This document shows positions 1-10,400 of a stretch of DNA of 64,000 nucleotides, one piece after another. Origin of the DNA: Luteimonas rhizosphaerae (GTDB taxonomy: Bacteria > Pseudomonadota > Gammaproteobacteria > Xanthomonadales > Xanthomonadaceae); NCBI RefSeq assembly GCF_002849595.1, contig NZ_NRQR01000002.1:124001-188000 (forward strand). The letters are read 5' to 3'. Below the pieces are notes generated by a model. That model was given only the letters and a program-made list of their open reading frames with translations. It was not told the DNA's origin and ran no database searches. The position numbers and the translations under genes were made by a program. Numbering within the stretch: position 1 is the first letter of the stretch; every line of letters starts with the position of its first letter.

Positions 1-1
1 G

Positions 2-214
2 GGGTCACCGCGTTGGTCCACGCTGTCACCGGGGTCGCTCGACGAATCGCCGAGCTTCGCCCCGAATGGCGGCATGGTGCTGTACGCGGCGCGCGAGGGG
101 CGCCGAGGTGTGTTGTATGCCGTGTCGTCCGATGGGCGCGTGCGGCAGCGCCTCGTCCTCGCAGATGGAGATGTGCGCGAGCCAGCATGGGGTCCGTTCC
201 GGGAACAGCGCTGA
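2..214 (+). CDS. tolB: TolB C-terminal end (partial gene)
   Basis: This is the last 70 codons of a protein that enters from the left edge. The visible residues follow the WD40-like beta-propeller repeats of TolB, with phrases such as SPSFAPNGGMVLYAA and LYAVSSDGRVRQRL and the closing PAWGPFREQR. TolB is the periplasmic part of the Tol-Pal envelope complex and binds Pal. The next gene is pal, as expected for a tolB-pal-cpoB order. The start and the signal peptide lie outside the window. Identity rests on the repeat pattern and on the neighbour. Confidence 0.88.
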   Translation, partial: GSPRWSTLSPGSLDESPSFAPNGGMVLYAAREGRRGVLYAVSSDGRVRQRLVLADGDVREPAWGPFREQR

Positions 215-284
215 CGCTGCCTGCACGTCCCGTTTCACAATACTGCCTGCCCTGTTGACTCAAAAAAACCCAAGGATCGACGAG

Positions 285-797
285 ATGAATACGACCACCC
301 GCGTGATGCTGGCTGCGCTGCTGTGCACCGCTGCCGTTGCTTGCTCCAAGAAGGTGAAAGAAGAAGCCCCGGTGGACACCGGTCCGTCGACCGGCACCGT
401 GGCTCCGGCCCCGGCAGTCGCGGGTGCCTACACCCCGGCCGATCTGGACAGCGACGCCTGCCTGCGCCAGCGCGTGGTCTACTTCGACCTGGACCAGGAT
501 TCCCTGCGTCCGGAGTTCCAGGCGATCATGGCTTGCCACGCGAAGTACCTGCGTGACCGCAGCGCCTCGCGCATCTCGCTGGAAGGTCATGCCGACGAGC
601 GCGGCAGCCGCGAGTACAACATGGGTCTGGGCGAGCGTCGCGGTAACGGCGTGTCCTCGGCGCTGCAGGCCAACGGTGGTTCGGCTGCACAGCTGGCCGT
701 CGTGAGCTACGGCGAAGAGCGTACGACCTGCACCGAGACGAACGAAGATTGCTGGGCCAAGAATCGTCGCGTCGAGATCATCTACACCGCCCGCTGA
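285..797 (+). CDS. pal: Peptidoglycan-associated lipoprotein Pal
   Basis: A 170-residue outer-membrane lipoprotein that anchors the envelope to peptidoglycan and works with TolB and CpoB in constriction. Residues 1-19 form a lipoprotein signal peptide ending in the lipobox A-V-A-C, so Cys20 should be lipidated. Residues about 60-170 are an OmpA-like peptidoglycan-binding domain, seen in YFDLDQDSL, LEGHADERGS, EYNMGLGERR and NRRVEIIY. I chose the ATG at 285 because an AAGGA lies just upstream and the lipobox then sits at the right distance; longer forms from upstream ATGs would bury it. The stop overlaps the next start by one base, which suggests translational coupling. Confidence 0.96.
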   Translation: MNTTTRVMLAALLCTAAVACSKKVKEEAPVDTGPSTGTVAPAPAVAGAYTPADLDSDACLRQRVVYFDLDQDSLRPEFQAIMACHAKYLRDRSASRISLEGHADERGSREYNMGLGERRGNGVSSALQANGGSAAQLAVVSYGEERTTCTETNEDCWAKNRRVEIIYTAR

Positions 798-1596
798 TGC
801 TCGCAGCAATGCGCCATTGGCTGGTCATTCCAGTTGCGTTCGCGGCGGCCCTCGTGGCCGCCGCGCCCGCGTCTGCGCAGCGTGCGAGCCTCGCCGATCG
901 GGTGGCCGCGCTGGAAGCGCGTTCCTCCGACAACAGCGCGAATCTCGACCTGCTGAACCAGGTCAACGAACTGCGTCGTCGCAGACCGAAGAGCTGCAGC
1001 AGCAGAACGAACAACTGAAGGCGACCGGTCGTAGCCAGTACCTGGATATCGACGGGCGTCTCAACCGGCTCGAAGGCAGCGGGGCACCCGCGGCCGAATT
1101 GCCCGACCTGAGCGGCGCACCAGCGTCCGATGCGTCCGTTGCGGATGCGACGACGCAGGAGCGACCGCCGACGATCCATGGCGATCGCAGCGCGATCGCC
1201 AACATGGCCGACGAACGTGGCGCGTACGAGCAGGCGTTCGATGCCCTGAAGAACGGCCGCTACGACGAATCGGCGCAGCTTTTCCAGGCCTTCCTGCAGC
1301 AGTATCCGCAGGGCAGCTATGCGCCCAACGCGCTGTACTGGCTGGGCGAAAGCTATTACGTCACCGAGAATTATCCGCTTGCGCGGGAGCAGTTCCAGGC
1401 GCTGATCGAGCGCTATCCCACGCACGACAAGACCCCGGGTGCCCTGCTCAAGGTCGGTCTGTCGCAGTACGGCATGCAGGACCTCGACGGTGCGGAGGCG
1501 ACGCTGGCCGAGGTCGGCACGCAGTATCCGGGCACCGATGCCGCCCGGACCGCAGCAGACCGGTTGCGCGCGATCCAGCTCTCGCGCCTGCGTTGA
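797..1596 (+). pseudogene. cpoB: Cell division coordinator CpoB (YbgF), frameshifted as read
   Basis: The first frame, from the ATG at 797 or 809, gives a signal peptide ending ASAQ and then a coiled-coil start (SLADRVAALEARS, NQVNELR). Around 970-985 this frame runs out into a short unrelated tail. The family resemblance resumes one frame over with SQTEELQQQNEQLKATG, a variable linker, and a C-terminal TPR domain (YEQAFDALKNGRYDESAQLF, YWLGESYYV) running to 1596. Restoring one base gives about 266 residues, close to the usual length. CpoB is periplasmic and coordinates PBP1B with Tol during division. It sits directly after pal. The break is either a sequencing error or a true frameshift. Confidence 0.88.
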
Positions 1597-1600
1597 TCCG

Positions 1601-2281
1601 ATGACCGTCGTCGTGCCAGATGCGGTCGCCGCATCGCAGGCCGACCGACTCAAACTCACCGAAGTCTTCCTGTCCCTGCAGGGCGAAGCCCGTGATGCGG
1701 GCTGGCCGACGGTTTTCGTCCGTCTGACCGGCTGTCCACTGCGCTGTGCGTACTGCGATACCGCGTACGCGTTCCATGGTGGCGACTGGTGGCAAATGGA
1801 CGCGATCCTTGCCGAGGTCGCACGGCACGGCGTCCGCCATGTCTGCGTCACCGGTGGCGAACCGCTGGCCCAGAAGCGTTGTGCAGGCCTGCTGTCGCGG
1901 CTGTGCGACGCCGGCTACGCGGTGTCGCTGGAAACCTCCGGCGCCCTCGACATCTCCACGGTCGACCCGCGCGTCAGCCGCGTGCTGGACATCAAGACGC
2001 CGGACTCGCGCGAGTCGCATCGCAACCTCTGGGAGAACCTCGCGCTGCTGACCGCGCACGACCAGGTCAAGTTCGTGATCTGCTCCCGCAGCGATTACGA
2101 GTGGGCGCGCGATGTGGTCGCGACCCGTGGGCTGCCGCATCGTTGCGACGTGCTCTTCTCGCCGAGCAAAGGCGAGCTGTCGGCGCGCGAACTCGCCGAC
2201 TGGATCGTCGAGGATCGCCTGCCGGTGCGCTTCCAGATGCAACTGCACAAGCTGCTGTGGAACGACGAACCGGGCAGGTAA
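1601..2281 (+). CDS. queE: 7-carboxy-7-deazaguanine synthase QueE
   Basis: A 226-residue radical SAM enzyme that contracts the ring of 6-carboxy-tetrahydropterin to 7-carboxy-7-deazaguanine, a step towards preQ0 and queuosine in tRNA. The [4Fe-4S] ligands are Cys45, Cys49 and Cys52 in CPLRCAYC, the C-x3-C-x2-C spacing of the family. The SAM-binding stretch TGGEPLAQ follows, and the C-terminus has the family-like FQMQLHKLLW. The ATG at 1601 lies five bases after the cpoB stop, so it is probably in the same transcript. queC follows about 100 bases downstream, consistent with a queuosine pair. Confidence 0.95.
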   Translation: MTVVVPDAVAASQADRLKLTEVFLSLQGEARDAGWPTVFVRLTGCPLRCAYCDTAYAFHGGDWWQMDAILAEVARHGVRHVCVTGGEPLAQKRCAGLLSRLCDAGYAVSLETSGALDISTVDPRVSRVLDIKTPDSRESHRNLWENLALLTAHDQVKFVICSRSDYEWARDVVATRGLPHRCDVLFSPSKGELSARELADWIVEDRLPVRFQMQLHKLLWNDEPGR

Positions 2282-2387
2282 CCGCCGTGTCACGCCGCGA
2301 TGCCCGGTCGCCCGACAGCGGCGACGGTATCGCGGGTGACGCGAAACGTACGCTCGCGATCACGGAGCGCCCAAACCAGGTAGTGCC

Positions 2388-3062
2388 ATGAAGAACGCAG
2401 TGGTCCTTCTTTCCGGCGGCATGGATTCCGCCGCCGTCGTCGCCATCGCCCGCGAGCAGGGCTTCGCGGTGCACGCACTCAGCGTGCGTTACGGGCAGCG
2501 GCACACGTCGGAGCTCGATGCCGCGCAGCGCGTCGCGGCCGCGCTCGGCGTCGCGGGGCACAAGACCGTCGACGTCGATCTGCGCGCGTTCGGCGGCTCG
2601 GCCTTGACCGACGACATCGAGGTCCCCGATGCGGGCGGCGCCGGCATTCCGTCGACCTACGTCCCGGCGCGCAACACCATCATGCTGTCGCTCGCGCTCG
2701 GCTGGGCCGAGGTGCTGGGCGCGGCCGACATCTTCTGCGGCGTCAATGCCGTCGACTATTCGGGCTATCCCGACTGCCGCCCGGAGTTCATCGACGCCTT
2801 CGAGCGCCTGGCCAACCTGGCGACCAGGGCCGGCGTCGAGGGCGCCGGACTGCGGATCCACGCGCCGCTGCAACGCATGGGCAAGGCCGACATCGTGCGT
2901 GAAGGCATCCGCCTGGGCGTCGATTTCGGACTGACCGTTTCCTGCTATCGCGCCGACACGGAAGGCCGTGCCTGCGGTCGCTGCGATGCCTGCCGCCTGC
3001 GCGCGCAGGGCTTCGCCGAAGCGGGCGTCGCAGACCCCACGCGTTACGTCGACGCGGGTTGA
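2388..3062 (+). CDS. queC: 7-cyano-7-deazaguanine synthase QueC
   Basis: A 224-residue cytosolic ATP-dependent enzyme that turns 7-carboxy-7-deazaguanine into preQ0 with ammonia. The N-terminal PP-loop reads [11 protein letters not shown]. The C-terminal zinc site is complete, with Cys186, Cys196, Cys199 and Cys202 (the last three in CGRCDAC). The substrate region [17 protein letters not shown] is intact and the length matches the family. It follows queE, which makes its substrate. Nothing visible suggests a preQ1 riboswitch in the 106-base gap before it. Confidence 0.97.
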   Translation: MKNAVVLLSGGMDSAAVVAIAREQGFAVHALSVRYGQRHTSELDAAQRVAAALGVAGHKTVDVDLRAFGGSALTDDIEVPDAGGAGIPSTYVPARNTIMLSLALGWAEVLGAADIFCGVNAVDYSGYPDCRPEFIDAFERLANLATRAGVEGAGLRIHAPLQRMGKADIVREGIRLGVDFGLTVSCYRADTEGRACGRCDACRLRAQGFAEAGVADPTRYVDAG

Positions 3063-3067
3063 TGCGT

Positions 3068-3073
3068 TAGACT
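3068..3073 (+). promoter_or_regulatory. -10 box ahead of tRNA-Lys
   Basis: TAGACT lies about 54 bases before the tRNA, just after the queC stop. The same hexamer recurs before other genes in this window. The -35 element is not clear. Confidence 0.4.
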
Positions 3074-3126
3074 TCGCATTCCGCCGGTGGCGCTGCCTGC
3101 AGCCGACCACCCGCGCCGGATCTTCC

Positions 3127-3202
3127 GGGTCGTTAGCTCAGTCGGTAGAGCATCGGACTTTTAATCCGCTGGTCGATGGTTCGAATCCATCACGACCCAC
3201 CA
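3127..3202 (+). tRNA. tRNA-Lys (anticodon TTT)
   Basis: A 76-nt cloverleaf that includes an encoded CCA. The acceptor arms GGGTCGT and ACGACCC pair perfectly. The D-arm has AGCTCAG...GGTAGAGC and the T-arm has GGTTCGAATCC. The anticodon loop CTTTTAA carries TTT, which reads lysine codons. The outermost anticodon-stem pair (T-C) is a mismatch and the other four pairs are good. It closely resembles the E. coli tRNA-Lys. Confidence 0.98.
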
Positions 3203-3283
3203 CTCCAGACCGCTCGACACCCGCACGCCTGCCTGGGTCATCCGCGCGTTACGCCGATCGCCGCTGCGCGGCAGGGGCCGTCC

Positions 3284-3289
3284 TATACT
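3284..3289 (+). promoter_or_regulatory. -10 box for the MFS transporter gene
   Basis: TATACT lies 28 bases before the start codon at 3318, at a plausible distance for a short leader. No convincing -35 is visible in the GC-rich DNA upstream. Confidence 0.45.
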
Positions 3290-3317
3290 GCCGGGCCATC
3301 TTCGACCCGGGCGCGCC

Positions 3318-4673
3318 ATGACTTCGTCGGCGATCTCCACGACAAGGGGTGCCGCGGGCCTGCGCCGCTCGGTCTCCAACACGCTGAAGGGCTCGGCCGG
3401 CAATCTGGTCGAGTGGTACGACGTCTACGTCTATTCGGTGTTCGCGGTCTATTTCGAGTCGCAGTTCTTCTCGCCCGACGACAAGAACGCCACGCTGTAC
3501 GTGTGGGGCATCTTCGCGATGACCTTCATGATGCGGCCGATCGGAGCCTGGTACTTCGGGCGTTTCGCCGACCGTTTCGGGCGCCGGCTCGCGCTGACGG
3601 TGTCGGTCACGATGATGGCGGCCTGCTCGTTCGTCATCGCGATCACGCCGACGGTCGCGACGATCGGCATCGCCGCGCCGATCATCCTGCTGCTCGCGCG
3701 ACTGGTGCAGGGCTTCGCCACCGGCGGGGAGTACGGCACGAGCGCGACCTACATGTCGGAGGCCGCGCTGCCCGGCCGACGCGGCTTCCTGTCGTCGTTC
3801 CACTACGTCACCCTGGTCGGCGGCCATGTGCTGGCGCAGCTGACGCTGCTGCTGATGCTGCAGTTCCTGGAGATTCCGCAGATTTCCGAATGGGGCTGGC
3901 GCGTGGCATTCGGCATCGGCGGCATCGCCGCGATCGTGGTCTTCTGGCTGCGGCGTTCGATGGACGAGTCGCTCGAGTCGAGTTCGATCGACGCGGCCAG
4001 GCGCGGCGATGCGCAGGCGTCGGGGTCGCTGCACGAGCTGTTCGTGCACCAGTGGCGGCCGCTGCTGCTGTGCTTCCTGATCACCGCCGGCGGCACCGTC
4101 GCGTTCTACACGTATTCGGTCAACGGCCCGAAGATGATCCAGACCGCGTTCGCCGGCGGCGACGTCATGACCGGCACGCTGATCAACCTGGCATTGCTGA
4201 CCTTCCTGATGGTGCTGCAGCCGATCGGCGGCTGGCTTTCGGACAGCGTCGGGCGCAAGAGCCTGCTGGTGTTCTTCGGCATCGGCGGCCTGCTCTACAC
4301 CTGGTATCTGGTGACCGCGTTGCCGCGGCAGACCGATGCGTGGTCGGCGTTCCTGATCCTCGGGATCGGCTTCGTGATCCTGACCGGCTACACCTCGATC
4401 AACGCGGTGGTGAAGGCCGAACTGTTTCCCACCCATGTGCGCGCACTGGGCGTCGGCCTGGGCTACGCGCTGGCGAACTCCGCTTTCGGCGGCACCGCGC
4501 CGGTGCTCTACCAGGCGGCGCTCGCTGCCGACCGGGTGCCGGCATTCGCCGCCTATGCGACGTCGATCATCGCGGTCTCGCTGGTGGTCTACGTGTTCTT
4601 CCTGAAGAACAAGAGCGCGAACTGGCTGGACGATGCGCAGGCGATGCGTGCGCGGGAACTGCCCCGGCGCTAG
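3318..4673 (+). CDS. MFS transporter, metabolite:H+ symporter (KgtP/ProP-like)
   Basis: A 451-residue inner-membrane protein with about 12 hydrophobic segments. It starts with the typical MHS signature GNLVEWYDVYVYS and continues with the loop motif GRFADRFGRR and the RLVQGFATGGEYG stretch shared by alpha-ketoglutarate permease, proline/betaine permease and related symporters. A second GWLSDSVGRKSLL loop begins the C-terminal half. Such proteins import small organic acids or zwitterions with protons. The substrate cannot be told from sequence, but the N-terminal half is closest in feel to KgtP. It stands alone with its own -10 box and converges on recQ. Confidence 0.87.
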   Translation: MTSSAISTTRGAAGLRRSVSNTLKGSAGNLVEWYDVYVYSVFAVYFESQFFSPDDKNATLYVWGIFAMTFMMRPIGAWYFGRFADRFGRRLALTVSVTMMAACSFVIAITPTVATIGIAAPIILLLARLVQGFATGGEYGTSATYMSEAALPGRRGFLSSFHYVTLVGGHVLAQLTLLLMLQFLEIPQISEWGWRVAFGIGGIAAIVVFWLRRSMDESLESSSIDAARRGDAQASGSLHELFVHQWRPLLLCFLITAGGTVAFYTYSVNGPKMIQTAFAGGDVMTGTLINLALLTFLMVLQPIGGWLSDSVGRKSLLVFFGIGGLLYTWYLVTALPRQTDAWSAFLILGIGFVILTGYTSINAVVKAELFPTHVRALGVGLGYALANSAFGGTAPVLYQAALAADRVPAFAAYATSIIAVSLVVYVFFLKNKSANWLDDAQAMRARELPRR

Positions 4674-4708
4674 TCGATTCGCGCGCGGTCCGCGCCGGCG
4701 CCGGTGGC

Positions 4709-6538
4709 TCAGTCCGCGTCGAGCACCGTTTCGATGACCTGGGCGCCGTAACGCTCCAGTTTGCCGGCGCCGACGCCGCCGACGCCGGCGAGCTGGGTGA
4801 GCGTCGTCGGGCGCAGGCGGGTGATCTCGCGCAGCGTCGCGTCGTGGAAGATCACGTAGGCCGGCACGTTCTGCTCGCGCGCCAGGCGGCCGCGCAGCGC
4901 GCGCAGCGCGTCGAACAGAGGGCGGTCTTCCATCGGCAGTTCGGCCTCCGGCGACGCGGACCGCGTCGTGCGGCTGCGCTCGCGCGACGGTGCGATCCGG
5001 CGCAGCAGCACCTGCTGCGTGCCCTTGAGCACGGCGCGGCTCGATTCGGTCAGCCGCAGGCCGCCATAACCCTCGGCGTCGACATCCAGCAGGCCGTGCG
5101 CGACCAGCTGGCGGACGATGCCTTTCCACGTGCGCGCATCGAGATCGGTGCCCACGCCGTAGGTGCTCAACTGGTCGTGACCGAACTGGCGGATGCGCTC
5201 GCTGTCGCTGCCGCGCAGGATGTCGATGATGTGCGCCGCGCCGAAGCGCTGGCCGCTGCGATAGACGCAGCTCAGCGCTTTCTGCGCGGCGACGGTCGCG
5301 TCCCAGGCCTCGGGCGGCTGCAGGCAGTTGTCGCAGTTGCCGCAGGGCTGGCCCTCGCCCTTGCCGGCGTAGTCCTCGCCGAAGTTGGCCAGCAGCACCT
5401 GGCGGCGGCAGCGCATCGTCTCGCAATAGCCGACCAGCGCGTCGAGCTTGCGGTGTTCGAGGCGCTTGCGCTCCTCGCCCGAATCCGACTGTTCGATCAT
5501 CTGCCGCAGCAGCACCAGGTCGCCGAGGCCGTAACACATCCACGCGTCGGCGGGATCGCCATCGCGGCCGCCGCGCCCGGTTTCCTGGTAGTAACCCTCG
5601 ATCGATTTCGGCAGGTCGGTGTGCGCGACGAAGCGCACGTCGGGCTTGTCGATGCCCATGCCGAACGCGACCGTCGCAACCACGACGACGCCGTCGGCGC
5701 GCAGGAAACGCCGCTGGTTGGCGGCGCGCTGCTCGGCGTCCATGCCGGCGTGATAGGGAATCGCGTCGATGCCGTGGCCGGCGAGATACTCGGCGGTCTC
5801 GTCGACCTTGCGCCGCGACAGGCAGTAGACGATGCCGGCCTCGCCGCGATGGGCCTGCAGGAAATCCAGCAGCTGGCGGCGGACGTTGTCCTTCTGCACC
5901 ACCGTGTAGCGGATGTTGGGGCGGTCGAAGGAACTGACGAAACGACGCGCATCGTCGAGCTGCAGGCGCTCGGCGATCTCGCGCTGGGTCGGCGGGTCCG
6001 CGGTCGCGGTCAGCGCGATACGCGGCACCTCGGGCCAGCGCTCGTGCAGGATCGTCAGCTCGCGGTACTCGCGGCGGAAATCGTGGCCCCACTGCGACAC
6101 GCAATGCGCCTCGTCGATCGCGAACAGCGCGAGCGGCGCGCGATCGAGCAGCGACAGGAAGCGCGGAGTCAATAGGCGCTCGGGCGCCACGTAGAGCAGG
6201 TCGAGTTCGCCGCCGAGCAGCTCGCGTTCGACCCGCTGCGCGGTTTCGCCATCGAGCGTGGAATTGAGATACGCCGCGCGCACGCCGAGCTGCAGCAGCG
6301 CGTCGACCTGGTCCTGCATCAGCGCGATGAGCGGCGAGACCACGATCGCGACGCCGTCGCGCAGCAGCGCCGGCACCTGGTAGCACAGCGACTTGCCGCC
6401 GCCGGTGGGCATCAGCACCAGGGCGTCGTGGCCGCTGCTGACGTGTTCGACGATCGCGGCCTGCTCGCCGCGGAACGCGGCATGGCCGAAAACGCGCTGC
6501 AGGACATCGTGCGCGTGGGAAACGGGGGAACCATCCAT
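4709..6538 (-). CDS. recQ: ATP-dependent DNA helicase RecQ
   Basis: A 609-residue 3'-5' DNA helicase for recombination and replication-fork repair, the same length as E. coli RecQ. It has a Walker A with Lys49 in MPTGGGKS, a DEAH box at 142-145, and the second RecA-like lobe with [10 protein letters not shown] and [10 protein letters not shown]. The RecQ zinc-binding cysteines follow (YCETMRC, CGNCDNC), then the winged helix and a C-terminal HRDC domain (LFDALRALR...). The frame is open 68 codons further upstream, but that stretch is arginine-rich and not helicase-like, so I start at the ATG giving [10 protein letters not shown]. All helicase motifs look intact. Confidence 0.96.
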   Translation of the reverse strand: MDGSPVSHAHDVLQRVFGHAAFRGEQAAIVEHVSSGHDALVLMPTGGGKSLCYQVPALLRDGVAIVVSPLIALMQDQVDALLQLGVRAAYLNSTLDGETAQRVERELLGGELDLLYVAPERLLTPRFLSLLDRAPLALFAIDEAHCVSQWGHDFRREYRELTILHERWPEVPRIALTATADPPTQREIAERLQLDDARRFVSSFDRPNIRYTVVQKDNVRRQLLDFLQAHRGEAGIVYCLSRRKVDETAEYLAGHGIDAIPYHAGMDAEQRAANQRRFLRADGVVVVATVAFGMGIDKPDVRFVAHTDLPKSIEGYYQETGRGGRDGDPADAWMCYGLGDLVLLRQMIEQSDSGEERKRLEHRKLDALVGYCETMRCRRQVLLANFGEDYAGKGEGQPCGNCDNCLQPPEAWDATVAAQKALSCVYRSGQRFGAAHIIDILRGSDSERIRQFGHDQLSTYGVGTDLDARTWKGIVRQLVAHGLLDVDAEGYGGLRLTESSRAVLKGTQQVLLRRIAPSRERSRTTRSASPEAELPMEDRPLFDALRALRGRLAREQNVPAYVIFHDATLREITRLRPTTLTQLAGVGGVGAGKLERYGAQVIETVLDAD

Positions 6539-6777
6539 CCGGACAAGGATACCGGGTGCGGTGGACGCGGACCGTCGGTCTGCACGGAACGGACTGTCAG
6601 GGCACGCCTGGACCGGGCATGCGCGCGGCCGGGCATTGCGCCTCCGACCGGAGCCGGGTGACCTCGATCTCACGGGCGATCGAAAGGCGCAACGCGATGC
6701 CCGCAGGTGCCCCGGGCGTGCCGTACGGAATCCGCACCTCACGCCGCCAATCGGGGGCGCCGGTTCCCTGAACGCGA

Positions 6778-6800
6778 ACGCCCGGCACGGAGCCGGGCGT
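6778..6800 (-). terminator. Probable terminator after the Dps-like gene
   Basis: A 9-bp perfect stem (ACGCCCGGC with GCCGGGCGT) and a 5-base loop lie about 25 bases past the stop of the Dps-like gene. Read on the minus strand the stem is followed by TTCGCGTT, only a weak T-run, so termination may be partial. Confidence 0.5.
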
Positions 6801-6823
6801 CGCGGGGCGCGCTGCGGGGGCGT

Positions 6824-7396
6824 TTACTGCAGCAGCGAGCGCAGCATCCAGGCGTTTTTCTCATGGGTCTGCAGACGCTGGATCAGCATGTCCTCGGTCG
6901 GGTCGTCGTCGGCATCGTCGGCTACTTCCAGCGCCTTGCGGGCGCTGCGGCAGACCGCTTCGTTGCCCAGCACCAGCTGGCGGACCATCTCGCGCCAGTC
7001 CGGCGACTTCTCCAGGCCCGGCTCTTCCTTGATCGACGACAGTTCGATGAATTCCGCATAGGAACCCGGCGCGTTGTAGCCCAGCGCGCGGATGCGCTCG
7101 GCGATCTCGTCCAGCGCGTTCCACTGCTCGGTGTACTGGCCTTCGAACATCACGTGCAGGGCGTTGAACATCGGCCCGGTGACGTTCCAGTGGAAGTTGT
7201 GCGTCTTCAGGTACAGCGTGTAGGCATCGGACAGGAACACCGACAGATGCTGGGCGACCGCCTTGCGATCCTTGTCGCTGATCCCGATATCGATCGCCGG
7301 CGCCTTCGACTGCGCGTCGGGCGATGCGACGGCCGGCGTCGCGGATTTCTGCTTGCCGTCGACGCGTGGGGTTTTGCTGGGCTTGGTCTTTGCCAT
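6824..7396 (-). CDS. dps: Dps-family ferritin-like DNA protection protein
   Basis: A 190-residue cytosolic protein that should form a 12-mer shell, oxidise Fe2+ with peroxide and shield DNA in stress. The ferroxidase residues are visible: His69 in THNFHWNVTG, His81 in ALHVMF, and Asp96 and Glu100 in LDEIAERI. Residues 1-38 are a Lys/Pro/Ala-rich, disordered-looking tail of the kind that binds DNA in some Dps proteins. The ATG at 7396 has a GGAG ribosome site; the upstream in-frame extension lacks family features. It is a single gene, divergent from hrpA. Confidence 0.93.
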   Translation of the reverse strand: MAKTKPSKTPRVDGKQKSATPAVASPDAQSKAPAIDIGISDKDRKAVAQHLSVFLSDAYTLYLKTHNFHWNVTGPMFNALHVMFEGQYTEQWNALDEIAERIRALGYNAPGSYAEFIELSSIKEEPGLEKSPDWREMVRQLVLGNEAVCRSARKALEVADDADDDPTEDMLIQRLQTHEKNAWMLRSLLQ

Positions 7397-7482
7397 GGTC
7401 CGGACTCCGGTGAGGAAGGAATTGCGGCCACAATAGGGCCGCACTCGTAGCGATGATGTGACTTGACGAAGGGTTTTCAAGC

Positions 7483-10400
7483 GTGACGGTGCATTCCAGC
7501 CACAACCGGGCGAACGCGGACCTGCAGCAGGCGCGGACCGCCGTCGATGCGGCGCGCACGCGCGACCGCGGACCGCTGCTGGGATTGTGGACCCGCTGGA
7601 CGCGCGCGCCCGGCGATGCCGCGGCCCGGACCGCGTTCGAATCCCGCCTGCAGGCCTCCGTCGCGGCGCGCGAGGCACGCGCGGCGGCGCTGCCGCAGGC
7701 GGCCGTCGATCCGGTGCTGCCGATCGCGGGCAAGGCCGACGACATCGTCGCGCTGATCCGCGCGCACCAGGTCATCGTCGTCGCCGGCGAGACCGGCTCC
7801 GGCAAGACCACCCAGTTGCCGAAGCTGTGCCTGCAGGCCGGTCGTGGGGCCGCGGGCCTGATCGGCTGTACCCAGCCGCGCCGGATCGCCGCGCGTACGG
7901 TCGCCAGGCGCGTGGCCGAGGAACTGCAGGTGCCGATGGGCGGCGCGGTCGGTTACCAGGTGCGGTTCAACGACAACGTCAGCGACGCGACCGCGATCAA
8001 GTTCATGACCGACGGCATCCTGCTGGCGGAGATCGCCTCGGATCGCTGGCTGTCGGCCTACGACACGATCATCATCGACGAGGCGCACGAGCGCAGCCTC
8101 AACATCGATTTCCTGCTCGGCTATCTGAAACAACTGCTGCAGCGCCGGCCCGACCTCAAGGTCATCGTGACCTCCGCGACGATCGACACCGCCCGCTTCG
8201 CCGCGCACTTCGACGGCGCGCCGGTGGTCGATGTCGAGGGACGCGGCTATCCGGTCGAGGTGCGCTACCGGCCGCTGGAAGGCGAGGGCGAGAAGGCCGG
8301 CGAGCGCAGCGTCCTCGACGGCATCGTCGCGGTCTGCGACGAGATCGCGCGGGAGCGGCCGATGGGCGACACCCTGATCTTCCTCGCCGGCGAGCGTGAG
8401 ATCCGCGACGCGCACCAGGCGCTGGAACGTCGCAAGTACCGCCACACCGAAGTGCTGCCGCTGTACGCGCGGCTGTCGGCGAAGGACCAGGACCGGGTGT
8501 TCAGTCCGGGCCCGCAGCGACGCATCGTGCTGGCGACGAACGTCGCCGAGACCTCGCTGACGGTGCCGCGGATCCACTACGTCGTCGATCCGGGCCTGGC
8601 GCGGGTCAAGCGCTACAGCCCGCGGCAGAAACTCGACCGCCTGCACATCGAGCCGATCAGCCAGGCCAGCGCCGACCAGCGCAAGGGCCGCTGCGGGCGC
8701 ATCGCACCGGGCACGTGCTACCGCGTGTTCTCCGAAGCCGATTTCGTCGCGCGCCCGGCCTACACCGATCCGGAAATCCGTCGCGCCGCGCTGGCCGGCG
8801 TGATCCTGCGCATGCTGTCGCTGGGGCTGGGCGACATCGACGCGTTCCCGTTCGTCGAGCCGCCCGATCCGCGCGCGGTCGCGGATGGCTGGCAGCAGCT
8901 GACCGAACTCGGGGCGATCGATGCCGAGCGCAGGCTCACCGCGATCGGCCGCACCATGGCGCGGCTGCCGGTCGATGCCAAGCTGGCGCGGATGCTGGTC
9001 GCCGCCGAGCGCCAGGGCTGCCTGCGCGAGATGCTGGTGATCGCGTCGTTCCTCGGTCTCCAGGATCCGCGCGAGCGACCGTCCGACCAGCGCGCCGCGG
9101 CCGACACCGCGCATGCGCAGTTCGCCGATCCGAAATCGGAGTTCGTCGGCATCGTGAACCTGTGGGACGCCTACCGCGACGCCCACGAGGACATGACCCA
9201 GTCGCAGCTGCGCAAGTGGTGCGAGCGGCATTTCCTCGGCTTCCTGCGCATGCGCGAATGGCGCGAGCTCCACCGGCAGCTGAAGCTGCAGTGCGAGGCG
9301 CTCGGCTGGCAGCAGAACGCCCGCGAGGCCGACGTCGTCGAGCCGGGCGCGGTGCAGGCCGCGTACGTGCGCCTGCATCGCGCGCTGCTGGCCGGCCTGC
9401 CGACCCAGATCGGCCATCGCGGCGAGAGCAGTGGCGGCGGGCGCACGTCGACCCAGTTCGAGGGCCCGCGCGGGCGTCGTTTCCAGCTGTTCCCGGGCTC
9501 GCCGCTGGCGAAGAAGCCGCCGCCGTGGGTGCTGTCGGCGACGCTGCTCGATACCGAGAAGGTCTGGTCGATGACCAACGCGGCGATCGAACCCGACTGG
9601 GCGATCGCCGAACTCGGCCATCTGCTGGCGCGTCGGCATCACGATCCGCGCTGGTCGCGGTCGCAGGGCCGGGTGATCGGCAGCGAGCAGATCAGCCTGT
9701 TCGGCCTGGTGCTGGCGCCGAAGAAGCCGGTCGACTACGGCCGGCTGTATCCGGAGGAGGCGCGGGCGCTGTTCCTGCGCGACGGCCTCGTCTCCGGCGA
9801 GATCAACACCCGCGCCGGGTTCCTCGCGCGCAACCTGCGCACGCTGGCCCAGGCGCGCGAAGAGGAAGCCAAGCTGCGCCGCGCGGGCCTCGTCGTCGAC
9901 GAGGACTGGATGGCGCAGTGGTACCAGCAGCGCCTGCCCGCCGATGTGTTGTCGGCGCAGGCGCTTGACGCGTGGTGGCGCAAGGCCCCGGAGGCGGCGA
10001 AGCGGGCGCTGGCGTGGAGCCGCGACGATCTGCTGGTCGTCGACGGCGCGGATGCGGATCGCTTTCCGGCGTTCATCGCGCTCGGCGACGCGCGTCTGGC
10101 AGTCAGCTACCGGTTCGAGCCCGGCGCGCCCGACGACGGCATGACGGTCTCGGTGCCGCTGCATCTGCTCAACGCGCTGGATGCCGAGCGGTTGTCGTGG
10201 CTGGCGCCGGGCTTCGTCGAGGACAAGGCGGCGGCCCTCATCCGCGGCCTGCCGAAAGCACTGCGGCGCAATTTCGTGCCGGCGCCGGACTTCGCCCGCG
10301 CGTTCGCCCAGGCCTATGCCCAGGGCGATGCCGATGCGTTCGCCGGCGTACTGGCGCGCTTCCTCAAGAAACTCACGGGCGTCGACATCGGCGGAACCGA

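Noticed and set aside
2..258. Short alternative frames over the left edge
   Set aside because: The frame starting at base 2 reads as the end of TolB; the others do not resemble proteins.
3176..6175. A 999-codon open frame on the plus strand
   Set aside because: It runs across tRNA-Lys, antisense to recQ and out of frame with the transporter gene, with no domain visible. The transporter and RecQ explain this DNA.
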